38,562 nt of DNA from Anaerovibrio sp. (lineage in GTDB: Bacteria; Bacillota; Negativicutes; Selenomonadales; Selenomonadaceae): the NCBI RefSeq assembly GCF_024697385.1, contig NZ_JAILFV010000204.1:1-38562 (forward strand), written 5' to 3'. Below the pieces are notes generated by a model. It searched no databases, was not told where the DNA came from, and saw nothing but the letters and a program-made list of their open reading frames with translations. A program made the translations under genes and the position numbers. This document shows, in pieces, positions 20,853 through 31,330 of this stretch (positions are counted from its first letter, which is position 1; each line of letters starts with the position of its first letter).

Positions 20853-21506
20853 TTACTTTTCACAATGCAATGCTTTTATGGCCTCAACAACATTCTGGGC
20901 CTTGTATACTGCAGAGCCGGCTACCAGCACATCTGCCCCGGCACGGGCCAGTTCATTGCAATTGGCGGTAGTCACCCCACCATCCACCTCAATCTCGGCA
21001 TGGCTACCTGCTTCCAGGAGCATAGCCTTAAGACGGGATATTTTTTTCAGGGAATTGGGGATGAATTTCTGTCCACCATAGCCTGGATTAACTGACATGA
21101 TAACAACCATATCAATATCATTTATAAGTTCCTCCACCATGGTTAACGGAGTCCCCGGATTAAGGCATATCCCTGCCCTGCAGCCGGCGGCCTTTATGGC
21201 CTGAATCACCCTATGAGGATGTCTGGCAGCTTCCACATGAAAGGTGATAATATCAGCTCCTGCCTTGGCAAAGGACTCAATCTGGGTTTCCGGGTGCTCC
21301 ACCATAAGGTGGACATCAAACACCGCATCTGTAACTGGGCGGATTGACTTTACTATCAATGCCCCCAAGGTTATCTCCGGCACAAATGTGCCATCCATTA
21401 CATCTATATGAACATAATCAGCACCTGCTGAAATTACCTTTTCCACTTCATCCTTTAAGCAGGAAAAATCCGCAGACAAAATTGATGGTGCAACCTTTGT
21501 CATCAA
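20853..21506 (-). CDS. rpe: Ribulose-phosphate 3-epimerase
   Basis: VAPSILSADFSCLKDEVEKV...VHIDVMDGTFVPEITLG...VMSVNPGYGGQKFIP. Confidence 0.97.
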   Translation of the reverse strand: MMTKVAPSILSADFSCLKDEVEKVISAGADYVHIDVMDGTFVPEITLGALIVKSIRPVTDAVFDVHLMVEHPETQIESFAKAGADIITFHVEAARHPHRVIQAIKAAGCRAGICLNPGTPLTMVEELINDIDMVVIMSVNPGYGGQKFIPNSLKKISRLKAMLLEAGSHAEIEVDGGVTTANCNELARAGADVLVAGSAVYKAQNVVEAIKALHCEK

Positions 21507-22399
21507 TAAGCCTTCTTTCTTTCTAAAATCGTTTGTAAAATATTCAGATAGGCATCATAGCGCTCCTGACTGACCAGTCCCGCATTCAGCGCCGCCTTCA
21601 CCCCGCAGTCAGGTTCATGGCTGTGGGTGCAGGTATTATAATAACATTTTTCTATTAATGGCCTAAACTCAGGAAAACATCCCGCCAATACTGATTTATC
21701 GATATGCTCCAGTTCTGCAGCCCCAAAACCGGGAGTATCTACCACAATACCGCCACCCTGTACCGGAAGCAGCCTGGCAACTCTGGTTGTATGCTTGCCC
21801 CGCTTGATTTTTTCACTGATTTGACCTGTAGCCAGCATCAGGTCTTTATCTATTGCATTCAGCAGGGATGATTTGCCAACTCCGGAAGGACCGGCAAATA
21901 CAGTTACCCTGTCCCTAAGCAGTCCGCGTATTTCCTCTATCCCTTCACCGGTATGGGCTGAAGTACATATTACCCTGTAACCGGCATCAGAATATATCCT
22001 TATGAACGACTCAGGTATGTCAGACATCAGATCGATTTTATTAAGGCAGATAATAATTTCCGGAATATCAGACCACTCTGCCATTACCAAAAAACGATTT
22101 AACAGGAGGCTGTTAATATCCGGCTCCCGTATCGCAAAGGTAATAATTACCTGATCTATGTTGGCCACTGCCGGACGGTACAGCATACTTTTCCGGGGCA
22201 GACATTTTTCTATTACCCCTGTACCATCCCCCAAGAGCTCATATCCCACCATATCACCGGTAACAACAGCGCCTCTGACTCTTTTAATCCGTCCCCTTAA
22301 TCTGCAGGACAGCAGCTGGCTGTCAGAAAACGCAGAGTCCTGCTGCGCCTTCAAATAATAAAATCCATTATATGTTTTTACGACCTGACCTATTGGCAT
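21503..22399 (-). CDS. rsgA: Ribosome small subunit-dependent GTPase A
   Basis: FAGPSGVGKSSLLNAI, VVDTPGFGAAEL, C-terminal Cys/His zinc motif CYYNTCTHSHEPDC; circularly permuted GTPase order. Confidence 0.96.
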   Translation of the reverse strand: MPIGQVVKTYNGFYYLKAQQDSAFSDSQLLSCRLRGRIKRVRGAVVTGDMVGYELLGDGTGVIEKCLPRKSMLYRPAVANIDQVIITFAIREPDINSLLLNRFLVMAEWSDIPEIIICLNKIDLMSDIPESFIRIYSDAGYRVICTSAHTGEGIEEIRGLLRDRVTVFAGPSGVGKSSLLNAIDKDLMLATGQISEKIKRGKHTTRVARLLPVQGGGIVVDTPGFGAAELEHIDKSVLAGCFPEFRPLIEKCYYNTCTHSHEPDCGVKAALNAGLVSQERYDAYLNILQTILERKKAY

Positions 22400-22530
22400 A
22401 TTTCCCTTCCTTTAATCATGCGGTTTTGCCCAATACCTTACATTTACTGATAATCCAACCGCCCATGCAGGTGGAATCCACCGGACAAAATAGGACTAAA
22501 TTCAGTACGAACGCAAAATTCAACCTGAAT

Positions 22531-24303
22531 TTATGGTTTTACGGTCTGTTCCGGCGATGTTTTCTGTGCCCCCTTATTCGGCGATGAAGGAGCCGACGGA
22601 GCTGCTGTCCCACTGGAAACAATGATATTTACCGAGCTACCTTCCTTGATTTCCGAGCCTGCAGCAGGTGACTGCCCTATGACAGTACCACTGGACTGGG
22701 GACTTGCCTTTTGGGTAACAGAGCCCAATGTGAGCTTATTGGCCTCCAGATTCGAACGCACGCTGTCCACCGACATACCGGTATAATCCGGCAGTGTGAT
22801 ACCAACCTTCTTTTCTCCTTTGCTGACTGTGAAATCAACACTTTGGCCCTTTTTCACCTTGGAGCCTGGCCTAGGATCCTGGGACAGCACTGTCCCGGCT
22901 GTTTCCTTGCCTTCCTCCTCATATATGGCCCCAATTTTGAGGCCCATCTTTCTCAGCTTCGCCTCGGCGTTAGCCTTGGACATGCTCTTTAAATCCGGCA
23001 TTGTCAGCTCTTCTCCGCCACGGCTTACATATATAATAACCTGACGCTGCTCCTTGACACTGGTTCCAGCCTCGGGATACTGGGACACGACTTCACCTGC
23101 AGGAACATCAGCATCATACTTGTCAGCAATCTTTACCCGTAGCTTTTTATCCTCCAGCATTTGCTGGGCAATGGCTTCAGATTTGCCCACAACATTAGGC
23201 ACCTCAACCTCAACTGAGCTCCAGAAATTACCATAGGACATAAAGGCTCCGATGAAGAAGCCGGCAATCAGAATAAACAACATGCCTATTACGAATTTCC
23301 GCGATTTCAGCAGGCCCTTCTCAGCAGGCTCTTCCTGATGATTATCATAGCCATAATCCTGACCTTGATAATTGTATTGTACCGGTTGGTTATTCTGCAT
23401 CATTTCAGGAGTAACCCTTGGTATTACCTGAGTGGCAAATGGATCCTGTATCTGACTGTTGTTGGAAGCAGGAACACTTCTGCCCGATATCATTGTCTGG
23501 GCCTGTTCCAGGTCAGCAAATAATTCCGTGCTGTCAGGCCTCATCATAGGCTCCTTGTTCATGGCCTTTTGTACTATTGCCTCCAGAACAGCAGGCACCG
23601 AAGGCTTTAGCTGGCGAATAGGTACAGGCTCCTCCTGAAGGTGTTTCAGTGCTATGCTTACGGAGGTTTCTCCATTGAAAGGCAATGAACCTGTAAGCAT
23701 TTCATACAGAACCACACCCAGGGAATATACATCCGATTTAGTCGTGATGGCAGTCCCTTTGGCCTGCTCAGGTGAAAAATAATGCACGGAACCCATTACA
23801 TCCCCGCTATAAGTCATGGTTGAAGATGAAACAGCCCTGGCGATACCAAAATCAGTTACCTTTATGTGACCGTCAGCCATCACCAATATGTTATGAGGCT
23901 TAATATCACAATGTACCAGATTGTTTTTGTGTGCAGCACCCAATGCCCCGGCAATTTCCTTAGCAATGCGGGCAGCCTCCACGGGTTCCAGACAGCCCTG
24001 CTGCTGTATGTATTCCTTCAGTGTCTGTCCCCCTACATGCTCCATGACAATAAAGTGATTGCCACCATCTTCACCGACATCATATATATTAACGATATTA
24101 GGATGTGTTAATTTTGCTGCACCCTTGGCTTCACGATGAAATTTTTCAATAAATTCTGCATCATTGGCAAACTGTGCATGAAGAATTTTAATTGCAACAG
24201 CACGATCCAACAGCTGATCATGTGCCTTGTATACATCAGCCATTCCACCGCCACCGATATGCTCTAAGATCTTGTATCTTCTGGCCAAAACACGCTCTAC
24301 CAT
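22531..24303 (-). CDS. Serine/threonine protein kinase with three PASTA repeats
   Basis: HCDIKPHNILV, VTDFGIARA kinase motifs; one TM segment; three PASTA-like repeats (EVEVPNVVGKS..., LTMPDLKSMS..., ITLPDYTGMS...). PknB/PrkC type. Confidence 0.96.
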   Translation of the reverse strand: MVERVLARRYKILEHIGGGGMADVYKAHDQLLDRAVAIKILHAQFANDAEFIEKFHREAKGAAKLTHPNIVNIYDVGEDGGNHFIVMEHVGGQTLKEYIQQQGCLEPVEAARIAKEIAGALGAAHKNNLVHCDIKPHNILVMADGHIKVTDFGIARAVSSSTMTYSGDVMGSVHYFSPEQAKGTAITTKSDVYSLGVVLYEMLTGSLPFNGETSVSIALKHLQEEPVPIRQLKPSVPAVLEAIVQKAMNKEPMMRPDSTELFADLEQAQTMISGRSVPASNNSQIQDPFATQVIPRVTPEMMQNNQPVQYNYQGQDYGYDNHQEEPAEKGLLKSRKFVIGMLFILIAGFFIGAFMSYGNFWSSVEVEVPNVVGKSEAIAQQMLEDKKLRVKIADKYDADVPAGEVVSQYPEAGTSVKEQRQVIIYVSRGGEELTMPDLKSMSKANAEAKLRKMGLKIGAIYEEEGKETAGTVLSQDPRPGSKVKKGQSVDFTVSKGEKKVGITLPDYTGMSVDSVRSNLEANKLTLGSVTQKASPQSSGTVIGQSPAAGSEIKEGSSVNIIVSSGTAAPSAPSSPNKGAQKTSPEQTVKP

Positions 24304-24314
24304 GCCAAATCCTC

Positions 24315-25712
24315 CTACCTGTTTTTTAATGCTGATATTATCTGACTGGCAATTGGTGCCGCTACAGCACCGCCGCCACCGCTATTTTCGACAATAATAC
24401 AAAGGGCAATCTTTCTCTTGGGCAACTCTGCCGTACCAATGAACCAGCCATGATCTCTGCCACCGGAATTCTCGGCTGTACCGGTCTTTCCTGTTACCCG
24501 TACTCCGGAGACTGCAGCAGCCCCACCGGTTCCGTTTTTCACCACATTTTCCATAAATTCACTTATGATCCCGGCCCTTTGAGGTGAAGTGACCTCACGC
24601 CATTTCTGTGGTGATGCTTTCTTTATTACAATCCCCGAAGGGGAAATAATCTCCTCCACCAGGTACGGAACCATTATCTTGCCACTGTTCACATAGGCAC
24701 TGGCCAACATGGCCATCCGCAAAGGGGTTACCAGGGTTTCTCCCTGGCCTATTCCCACCTGGGCCGTATCACCATCACCCAGATGAGCAAAATCAGGCAA
24801 ATGACACTGACTTTCATGAAATTCACAACCTATAGGTTCATTAAAACCAAATCTTTCAAAGGCATCCTTTAATCCATCACCGTGCATACGCATGGCCAAT
24901 GTACCAAAGGTAACATTACAGGACACCGTCATGGCATCCCTCAATGAGAGATTATTACCATGGACAGCCCCATGGCTTTCACCAATATATTCATTACCGA
25001 TCTGAAGCTTGCCGGAACAATTAAACTTCTCATTCAAATCAGTAACCTTTTCATCAAGGGCGGCATCAGCGATCAGCACCTTAATCGTGGAACCGGGTGG
25101 ATACAGACCCTGAGCTGCCCTGTTGAGCAAAGGACTATCCTTACGGTTCTTAAGGGAATTCCAGTCAGCTTCCACCTCAGACGGATCAATCGCAGGTTTA
25201 CTTACCATGGCAATCACTGCCCCGGTTTCAGCATCAAGGACTACCACCGCGCCCCTGTTATCGCCCAGGGCATTATATGCCAATTCCTGAATATCGGCAT
25301 CAACAGTGACCCTGACATCATTACCCCTGTCAGCCTGAAAAGCCTGTCCTATTGGCCCCAGCATCTGCATCTGCCTGGATTGTCCAATCAGGTCACTTCC
25401 TGTCATGGCCTCAACACCATCACTGCCTATATTATCACCAAGGTATCCGGTCACAGGGGCCATAACGGCACCATAGGGATAAGACCTCTCCCCCGGTGAA
25501 TTGCTGTCAGCCAGCTTTTTGCCATGAATATCAATGACAGCCCCCCTTACAATATTAGAGGCATCGTTGCCACGGCTGTTAAGTGGATTGGCCAACAGCG
25601 AAGCTGATGCAATCACCTGCAGATATACTATATAACCAAACAGGCACAGAAAACATACCATTATAAATACACTGCAGTGCAAAATATATTTTTTTATATC
25701 TCTATGCCCCAT
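24315..25712 (-). CDS. Class B penicillin-binding protein (PbpA-like transpeptidase)
   Basis: SxxK in PPGSTIKV, SCN motif in TVSCNVTFG, KTGTAE; single N-terminal TM. Start set at MGHRDIKKY. Confidence 0.93.
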   Translation of the reverse strand: MGHRDIKKYILHCSVFIMVCFLCLFGYIVYLQVIASASLLANPLNSRGNDASNIVRGAVIDIHGKKLADSNSPGERSYPYGAVMAPVTGYLGDNIGSDGVEAMTGSDLIGQSRQMQMLGPIGQAFQADRGNDVRVTVDADIQELAYNALGDNRGAVVVLDAETGAVIAMVSKPAIDPSEVEADWNSLKNRKDSPLLNRAAQGLYPPGSTIKVLIADAALDEKVTDLNEKFNCSGKLQIGNEYIGESHGAVHGNNLSLRDAMTVSCNVTFGTLAMRMHGDGLKDAFERFGFNEPIGCEFHESQCHLPDFAHLGDGDTAQVGIGQGETLVTPLRMAMLASAYVNSGKIMVPYLVEEIISPSGIVIKKASPQKWREVTSPQRAGIISEFMENVVKNGTGGAAAVSGVRVTGKTGTAENSGGRDHGWFIGTAELPKRKIALCIIVENSGGGGAVAAPIASQIISALKNR

Positions 25713-26961
25713 GAATATTTTCCTTCTTTGATAAAGCCAAAAGCAGACCAATCATTATAAAGCCTGACACCATAGAGCTTCCCCCATAGCTTATAAAAGG
25801 GAGGGTAATACCCGTTAAGGGCAGGAACTTCGTAACACCGGCTATAATGATAAAGGCCTGGGTAAACAATGCTATGGAAAAGCCTGCAACCACCAGTGTA
25901 TGCAGGTCTCTTTTACAATCCATCGCAATCATAATACCACGATAAAACATCAACGCATACACAATCATGATTGTAGTACATCCTACAAGCCCAAACTCCT
26001 CACCGATAGCTGAGAAAATAAAATCCGTATGAACCTCAGGAATCAGATTGGGGTGACCATGGGTAAACCCGGTCCCCCATACCCCTCCGGCAGCAAAGGC
26101 AAATAATGACTGTACCACCTGATACGCCTGCCCCACTGCATCCGACCATGGATCCAACCAGATATTGAATCTGACCTGAACATGGGAAAATAATGCATAG
26201 CTTACCGCAGCACCAATACAAATAAAGCATAACGCAATAAACACATAAGACTTGCTGCCGGTGCCCATGTATGTCATAAACACCGCCATACAGAAAAACA
26301 GTAATGCTGAACCCAAATCACGCTGTACAACAAACATCAGTATTGCAATTCCCCAAATCACCAGCAAGGGAGCAATAAACCTCAGGGGAGGCAAATCCAA
26401 AAACAGGAATTTCCTTCTGGAGGCCAGCAGCATATCCCTGTGATCAGATAAGAATGCTGCCAAAAACAATACCAGCAGAATCTTGCCAAATTCAGACGGC
26501 TGCACTGAAATTGGCCCCAACACCAGCCAGTTCTTGCTTCCGCCTATTTCAACACCGAATATCAGCGACAAGCACAATACTACAAGTGTACAAATTCCCA
26601 GGATATACTGATATTGCATCATATTCTTAAGCTGTCTGGAAAAATACAGCACCAGCAGCATAATAAACATACCAATAATAAGCCATCGCAGCTGCGGGAC
26701 ACAAAGAACAGGCTTCAATCTTCCCAACATGATAATCCCTATGCTGGAACAAAACAGCACCATGGGAAATATCCATATATCATCACTGAACCGTCCCCTG
26801 ATGAGAAATATCTGGATAACGATTGCCAATACAGCCGCTCCCAACGCCCAGGGAACAGGTGAATAATCCACTGCAGGGTAATGATTGAGCATGATTATCC
26901 CCAGCCCCAGAAACATAATCATAAAATCAATGACTATTAAAAGCAGACTTTTACTTTTCAT
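25702..26961 (-). CDS. SEDS-family FtsW/RodA-type protein
   Basis: Polytopic protein with GGSKNWLVLGPISVQPSEFGKILLVLFLA and FTHGHPNLIPEVHTDFIFSAIGEEFGL, LPFISYGGSSM motifs. Confidence 0.95.
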   Translation of the reverse strand: MKSKSLLLIVIDFMIMFLGLGIIMLNHYPAVDYSPVPWALGAAVLAIVIQIFLIRGRFSDDIWIFPMVLFCSSIGIIMLGRLKPVLCVPQLRWLIIGMFIMLLVLYFSRQLKNMMQYQYILGICTLVVLCLSLIFGVEIGGSKNWLVLGPISVQPSEFGKILLVLFLAAFLSDHRDMLLASRRKFLFLDLPPLRFIAPLLVIWGIAILMFVVQRDLGSALLFFCMAVFMTYMGTGSKSYVFIALCFICIGAAVSYALFSHVQVRFNIWLDPWSDAVGQAYQVVQSLFAFAAGGVWGTGFTHGHPNLIPEVHTDFIFSAIGEEFGLVGCTTIMIVYALMFYRGIMIAMDCKRDLHTLVVAGFSIALFTQAFIIIAGVTKFLPLTGITLPFISYGGSSMVSGFIMIGLLLALSKKENIHGA

Positions 26962-27673
26962 AATATTCCACCACTATTGCCGATATATTGTCAAGGCCTC
27001 CACCAGCCTTGGCCACATCCATCAGTGACAGGGCCTTGTCATCACAGCCGTCAGTTTCCAGTACAGCCTGGATTGCCGGCAGGGTTACCATATTGGTCAG
27101 TCCGTCAGAGCATAACAAGAAAATATCTCCCGTCTCAATTTCAATCTGACCGGTATCAACCTCGACTGTATCATCGACTCCCACAGCCCTGACGAGCATG
27201 TTCCGTTTCGGGTGCTCCTCCGCCTGAGCCGTGGAAATACTGCCATTGGCCACAAGCTCGGCAACATAGGTATGGTCATTGGTAATCTGCTTTATATCTC
27301 CCTGACGCAGAAGATACAGACGACTGTCTCCCACATGAGCCCAAAAAGCTGTCTTGCCTTCAATATGCAGCATGGTTGCAGTTGTACCCATCCCATCCCG
27401 CTCAGGATATTTCTTTATACTGTCAAGTATGGCCTCATTGCCGTCGGCAACCAGTTTGCGAAGACCATCCTGATTCAATACCATTTCACCGGCTGACAGT
27501 CTTTTGTTCACGGTACCGGTAAAAATATGACTGGCGATTTCACCTGCCACATGGCCGCCCATTCCGTCTGCAACGACAAAAACATCCTGCGGAGTACACA
27601 GGATACTGTCCTCATTCAGGCGCCTTACCAAACCAATATCTGTCGCCTTACTTACCTTTAACAAAGCTGTCAC
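26951..27673 (-). CDS. PP2C-family serine/threonine phosphatase (Stp/PrpC/PstP)
   Basis: RRLNEDS, FVVADGMGGHVAGEIAS, AHVGDSRLYLLR, LLCSDGLTNMV, DNISAIVVE. Confidence 0.95.
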   Translation of the reverse strand: MTALLKVSKATDIGLVRRLNEDSILCTPQDVFVVADGMGGHVAGEIASHIFTGTVNKRLSAGEMVLNQDGLRKLVADGNEAILDSIKKYPERDGMGTTATMLHIEGKTAFWAHVGDSRLYLLRQGDIKQITNDHTYVAELVANGSISTAQAEEHPKRNMLVRAVGVDDTVEVDTGQIEIETGDIFLLCSDGLTNMVTLPAIQAVLETDGCDDKALSLMDVAKAGGGLDNISAIVVEYYEK

Positions 27674-28125
27674 CTCCCGAACTGAAATGAGACTGATCCA
27701 ATCGTGATAATATCACCTGACTGGAGATACTGTCCCCCTGATACAGGCTGACCATTCACATAGGTCTTATTTACACTGCCCATATCCTCAATGACATACA
27801 AATTATTTAAAAGAGCAATTCTGGCATGGTGGTGGGAAGCAAAGCTGTCATTAAGTACAATATCATTGTCCCCGCCCCTGCCAATCATTATTTCGTCAGA
27901 AAAGGCAAACCTCTGCCCCAGCATATCAGGATCTGAAGCCTCTATTACAGTTAAAACCGCTTCTTCATTGGATATTTCAGTAACTGCATATATGTCCTCA
28001 CGGGTTTGACGACTGTCATTTTGCATAAACCTCATCAGCCTGTATACGAAGTATAAAAGCAAAATCAGCAGCCCATATTGCAGGACAATTCCCAATAATT
28101 TTACAACTGTTGCAGTACCCTGCAT
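27670..28125 (-). CDS. Membrane-anchored FHA domain protein (FhaB-like)
   Basis: N-terminal TM; FHA core MIGRGGDNDIVLNDSFASHHHARI...NKTYVNGQPV. Confidence 0.85.
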   Translation of the reverse strand: MQGTATVVKLLGIVLQYGLLILLLYFVYRLMRFMQNDSRQTREDIYAVTEISNEEAVLTVIEASDPDMLGQRFAFSDEIMIGRGGDNDIVLNDSFASHHHARIALLNNLYVIEDMGSVNKTYVNGQPVSGGQYLQSGDIITIGSVSFQFGR

Positions 28126-28126
28126 A

Positions 28127-28897
28127 TCAAATCACCTCATAAAGCAGCACTGTATCACCGATACTTATCTCATCCCCAGGACGCAGCAGCTGTGGTGAAA
28201 CCACTGCCTTTCCGTTGACATAGGTACCATTAAGGCTTTCAGCATCATGTAAAACATGACGATGCCTTTCATATGATATATACGCATGAACCCTGGATGC
28301 ATTAGTATCTGTCAGAATAAAATCATTATTTATTCTCCTGCCAATATATATATTCTTTTCACCAAACTCAAGATATGAATCTATATCCGGCCCGTTAACA
28401 GCCAGCAGGCTTACCAGCTTGTACTCCACCGGCAGGTTAAGGGGAGGATTGAAATCACCCTTATTCAAAACAATGGTATTGCATTCCACTTCCTGAGGCT
28501 GCTCGTCCTGATAGCTGTCATCAGCAAAAAGCCCCTTGACCTCACAGTTGCCCACTGTCAAACTGTCATTTGAATTTATGGTTATCTCCAATTTGCCATC
28601 CATAAAGCAATCATTGTTGATTACCACCTTTTCAACCCTTATATATATTTCATCCAGAAAACGGCGCGCACAAAGTCTTTGATAATCCTCCTGGGCCATT
28701 TCCACAAAATAGGAATTGGGCACAACATTTCCCCTCTGTCCCCGACGCTTTCGTCTGAGAATCTCTCTCTCCAGCTGCTTAATAACCTCACTTGGTTCAA
28801 GAACACTACTCAGTTTGCGATTGAAAAAACCTTCTATCTTTTTTTCCAAAAACGACTCCAGTCCGCCAATAGACATAAGCCCTCCTATCCCTTGCAT
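28127..28897 (-). CDS. DUF3662 + FHA domain protein (FhaA-like)
   Basis: N-term GGLESFLEKKIEGFFNRKLSSVLEPSEVIKQLEREI; C-term FHA IYIGRRINNDFILTDTNASRVHAYI...NGTYVNGKAV. Confidence 0.88.
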   Translation of the reverse strand: MQGIGGLMSIGGLESFLEKKIEGFFNRKLSSVLEPSEVIKQLEREILRRKRRGQRGNVVPNSYFVEMAQEDYQRLCARRFLDEIYIRVEKVVINNDCFMDGKLEITINSNDSLTVGNCEVKGLFADDSYQDEQPQEVECNTIVLNKGDFNPPLNLPVEYKLVSLLAVNGPDIDSYLEFGEKNIYIGRRINNDFILTDTNASRVHAYISYERHRHVLHDAESLNGTYVNGKAVVSPQLLRPGDEISIGDTVLLYEVI

Positions 28898-28956
28898 GGA
28901 ATAATTTTACATCGTAAAACCATACAAGTAAATAAATAATTACTGCAGGGCAGCCA

Positions 28957-29997
28957 TCAGTTTTCTTCAATATGTCTGTTTCTGAGCTGCCCACAGGCCG
29001 CCTGGATATCATTTCCCATTTCCCGGCGTACCGTAACAGTGATATTGTGTTGCATTAAATACTTTTCAAAAGAACCTATCCTCTTTAAGGATGGCCTATT
29101 CCAATTTCTTTCCACCACAGGATTGATTGGAATCAAATTCACACTGGCCAACTGCCCTTTTAAAAGGTCCGTCAGTTCTTCAGCCTGTTTAATATTATCG
29201 TTGACCCCATCTATCAGGATATATTCATAGGTGACACGGCGGTGGGTCAGATTGCCATATGCCGCACCGGCCTTAACCACTTCCGCCATAGGATACTTCC
29301 TGTTAATTGGCATAAGCTCAGATCTGAGAGCATCCTCAGGAGCATGAAGTGAAATGGACAAATTAATGGGCAGGCCTTCCTCTGCCAAACGATAAATATT
29401 GGGAACAATGCCTGATGTAGACAGGGTTATATTGCGATATCCCATCCCCAGACAGTAATCCTCATGCATAAGTCTCATATACTTAAGGACATTATCATAA
29501 TTCGTCAATGGTTCTCCAGAGCCCATAATGACAATGGTATCCACCTTTGCCCCTTCTTGTTTAAGCAGGTCATTTATATAATAAGTCTGCGCCAGCATTT
29601 CCCCGGCAGTAAGATTCCTTACCATACCATGAAGGGTTGATGCACAAAAAGCACATCCCATATTGCATCCGGCCTGGGAGGACACGCATATACTGTTGCC
29701 GTATGGTTGCCGCATCAAAACGGTTTCTACTCCTACCCCATCAGAAAAATTAAGAAGGAATTTTGAAGTCCTGCCATCTGATGAATCCATCTGGTCCACC
29801 CTGAGTGCCCTGTCAATAACACATTCAGCGGCTAATTTCTCCCGCATTTTCAAGGGAAGATTATTCATCACTGAAAAATCAGTAACACTTCTGCCATACA
29901 TCCAATCTGCCAGCTGTTTACCCCTAAATTTTGGGAAGCCCCATTCCATCAGCATCTCAGTCATTTCAGGCAGAGTTTGGCCAAAAATATTAATCAT
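28957..29997 (-). CDS. rlmN: 23S rRNA (adenine2503-C2)-methyltransferase (radical SAM)
   Basis: CNMGCAFCASTLHGMVRNLTAGEM; GSGEPLTNYDNV; VTVRREMGNDIQAACGQLR. Confidence 0.97.
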   Translation of the reverse strand: MINIFGQTLPEMTEMLMEWGFPKFRGKQLADWMYGRSVTDFSVMNNLPLKMREKLAAECVIDRALRVDQMDSSDGRTSKFLLNFSDGVGVETVLMRQPYGNSICVSSQAGCNMGCAFCASTLHGMVRNLTAGEMLAQTYYINDLLKQEGAKVDTIVIMGSGEPLTNYDNVLKYMRLMHEDYCLGMGYRNITLSTSGIVPNIYRLAEEGLPINLSISLHAPEDALRSELMPINRKYPMAEVVKAGAAYGNLTHRRVTYEYILIDGVNDNIKQAEELTDLLKGQLASVNLIPINPVVERNWNRPSLKRIGSFEKYLMQHNITVTVRREMGNDIQAACGQLRNRHIEEN

Positions 29998-31330
29998 TAT
30001 GAACTTTTCTCCTCATGCAGGCAATAAAGAATCCATCTGTACCATCACGCTGTGGATAAAGCTGTACCATATTATCATCCCGTGGCACCGGCAGCCTCTC
30101 ACCGGCATTTTCCAGTTCAAAATCCTTGGCCTTGGCCAGAAAATTCCTGACCACATCCTGATTTTCCTCATGGGTAATGGTACATGTACTATATACCAGC
30201 ATCCCCCCCGGCTTGACACATGCAGCTGCACTCCTCAATATATCCATCTGCAGCTTAGGCAGCTCTTCAAGCAGAGCAGGTGTTTTTCTCCAGCGTGAAT
30301 CAGGCTTCCGTCTAAGGACCCCCAAACCGGAGCAAGGGGCATCCACCAAGACCCTGTCAGCTTTCTGCGGAAACTCCTGCCAGATTTCCCGGGCATCCAT
30401 CAGCATGGGATCTATTATATTGATACCCAGCCTGTCAGCATTTTCCCTGACCCGTGCCAGCTTATGCTCATATATGTCACAGGCCACAATCCTACCACGG
30501 TTCCCCATCAAGGCAGCCATGTGGGTAGTCTTGCCTCCCGGTGCACTGCAAACATCCAAAACCAGATCCCCAGGCTGGGGATCAACGACGTGAGCCACCA
30601 GCATGGAGCTTTCATCCTGAACCTGACAATATCCATCCTGTAGCACCTGCAGTGAATCCAATGCTCCATGACTCCTTAACAAAACGCCTTCCCCGGCCAG
30701 CAGAGATGATTCACAGTCCAATCCGGCGGCCACCAGCTGAAGCATCAGCTCAGACCTGTTGGTTTTCAAAGTATTGGTCCTTACAGCTAGCGGTGCCTGG
30801 GAATTATTAAAGGAACACAGCCTCAAGGCCTCATCGTAGCCAAACTCCTTTATCCAGCGACGCACCAGCCATTCTGGGTGCTGTGCCTCAAGTGCCAGCT
30901 GTATTGTAGCATTTCCCTTACCAGTAGGAAAAGCACCTTTCTCAGGTTCACGCACCATGGTACGCATAACCCCATTAACAAACTTGGCCAACCCCGGATG
31001 GCCAAAGCTCTTGGCCAACTCTACAGACTCATTGCAGGCAGCCGAAGGAGGCACCTTGTCCATATACCGCAGCTGAAACACCCCCATACGCAGGATATCC
31101 AGTACCATTGAATCCACCTTGCTCAGCGGACGATTGATATACCTGCGGATAATCCAATCCAGGGTTTCCCCTGCCTTGACAGTGCCATAAACCAGTTCTG
31201 TAACAAAACGACGGTCCATTTCAGTCAGGGCACCCTTACGCAGCTCCTTAGCCAAAGCCACATTGGCATACGCCTCCTGTTCATGGACCGCATTTATAAT
31301 TTTCAAAGCCGTTGCACGCGCTTTATCCAT
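29990..31330 (-). CDS. rsmB: 16S rRNA (cytosine967-C5)-methyltransferase
   Basis: NusB-like N-term; VLDVCSAPGGKTTHMAAL, VDAPCSGLGVLRRKPD, YSTCTITHEENQDVV. Confidence 0.97.
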   Translation of the reverse strand: MDKARATALKIINAVHEQEAYANVALAKELRKGALTEMDRRFVTELVYGTVKAGETLDWIIRRYINRPLSKVDSMVLDILRMGVFQLRYMDKVPPSAACNESVELAKSFGHPGLAKFVNGVMRTMVREPEKGAFPTGKGNATIQLALEAQHPEWLVRRWIKEFGYDEALRLCSFNNSQAPLAVRTNTLKTNRSELMLQLVAAGLDCESSLLAGEGVLLRSHGALDSLQVLQDGYCQVQDESSMLVAHVVDPQPGDLVLDVCSAPGGKTTHMAALMGNRGRIVACDIYEHKLARVRENADRLGINIIDPMLMDAREIWQEFPQKADRVLVDAPCSGLGVLRRKPDSRWRKTPALLEELPKLQMDILRSAAACVKPGGMLVYSTCTITHEENQDVVRNFLAKAKDFELENAGERLPVPRDDNMVQLYPQRDGTDGFFIACMRRKVHND

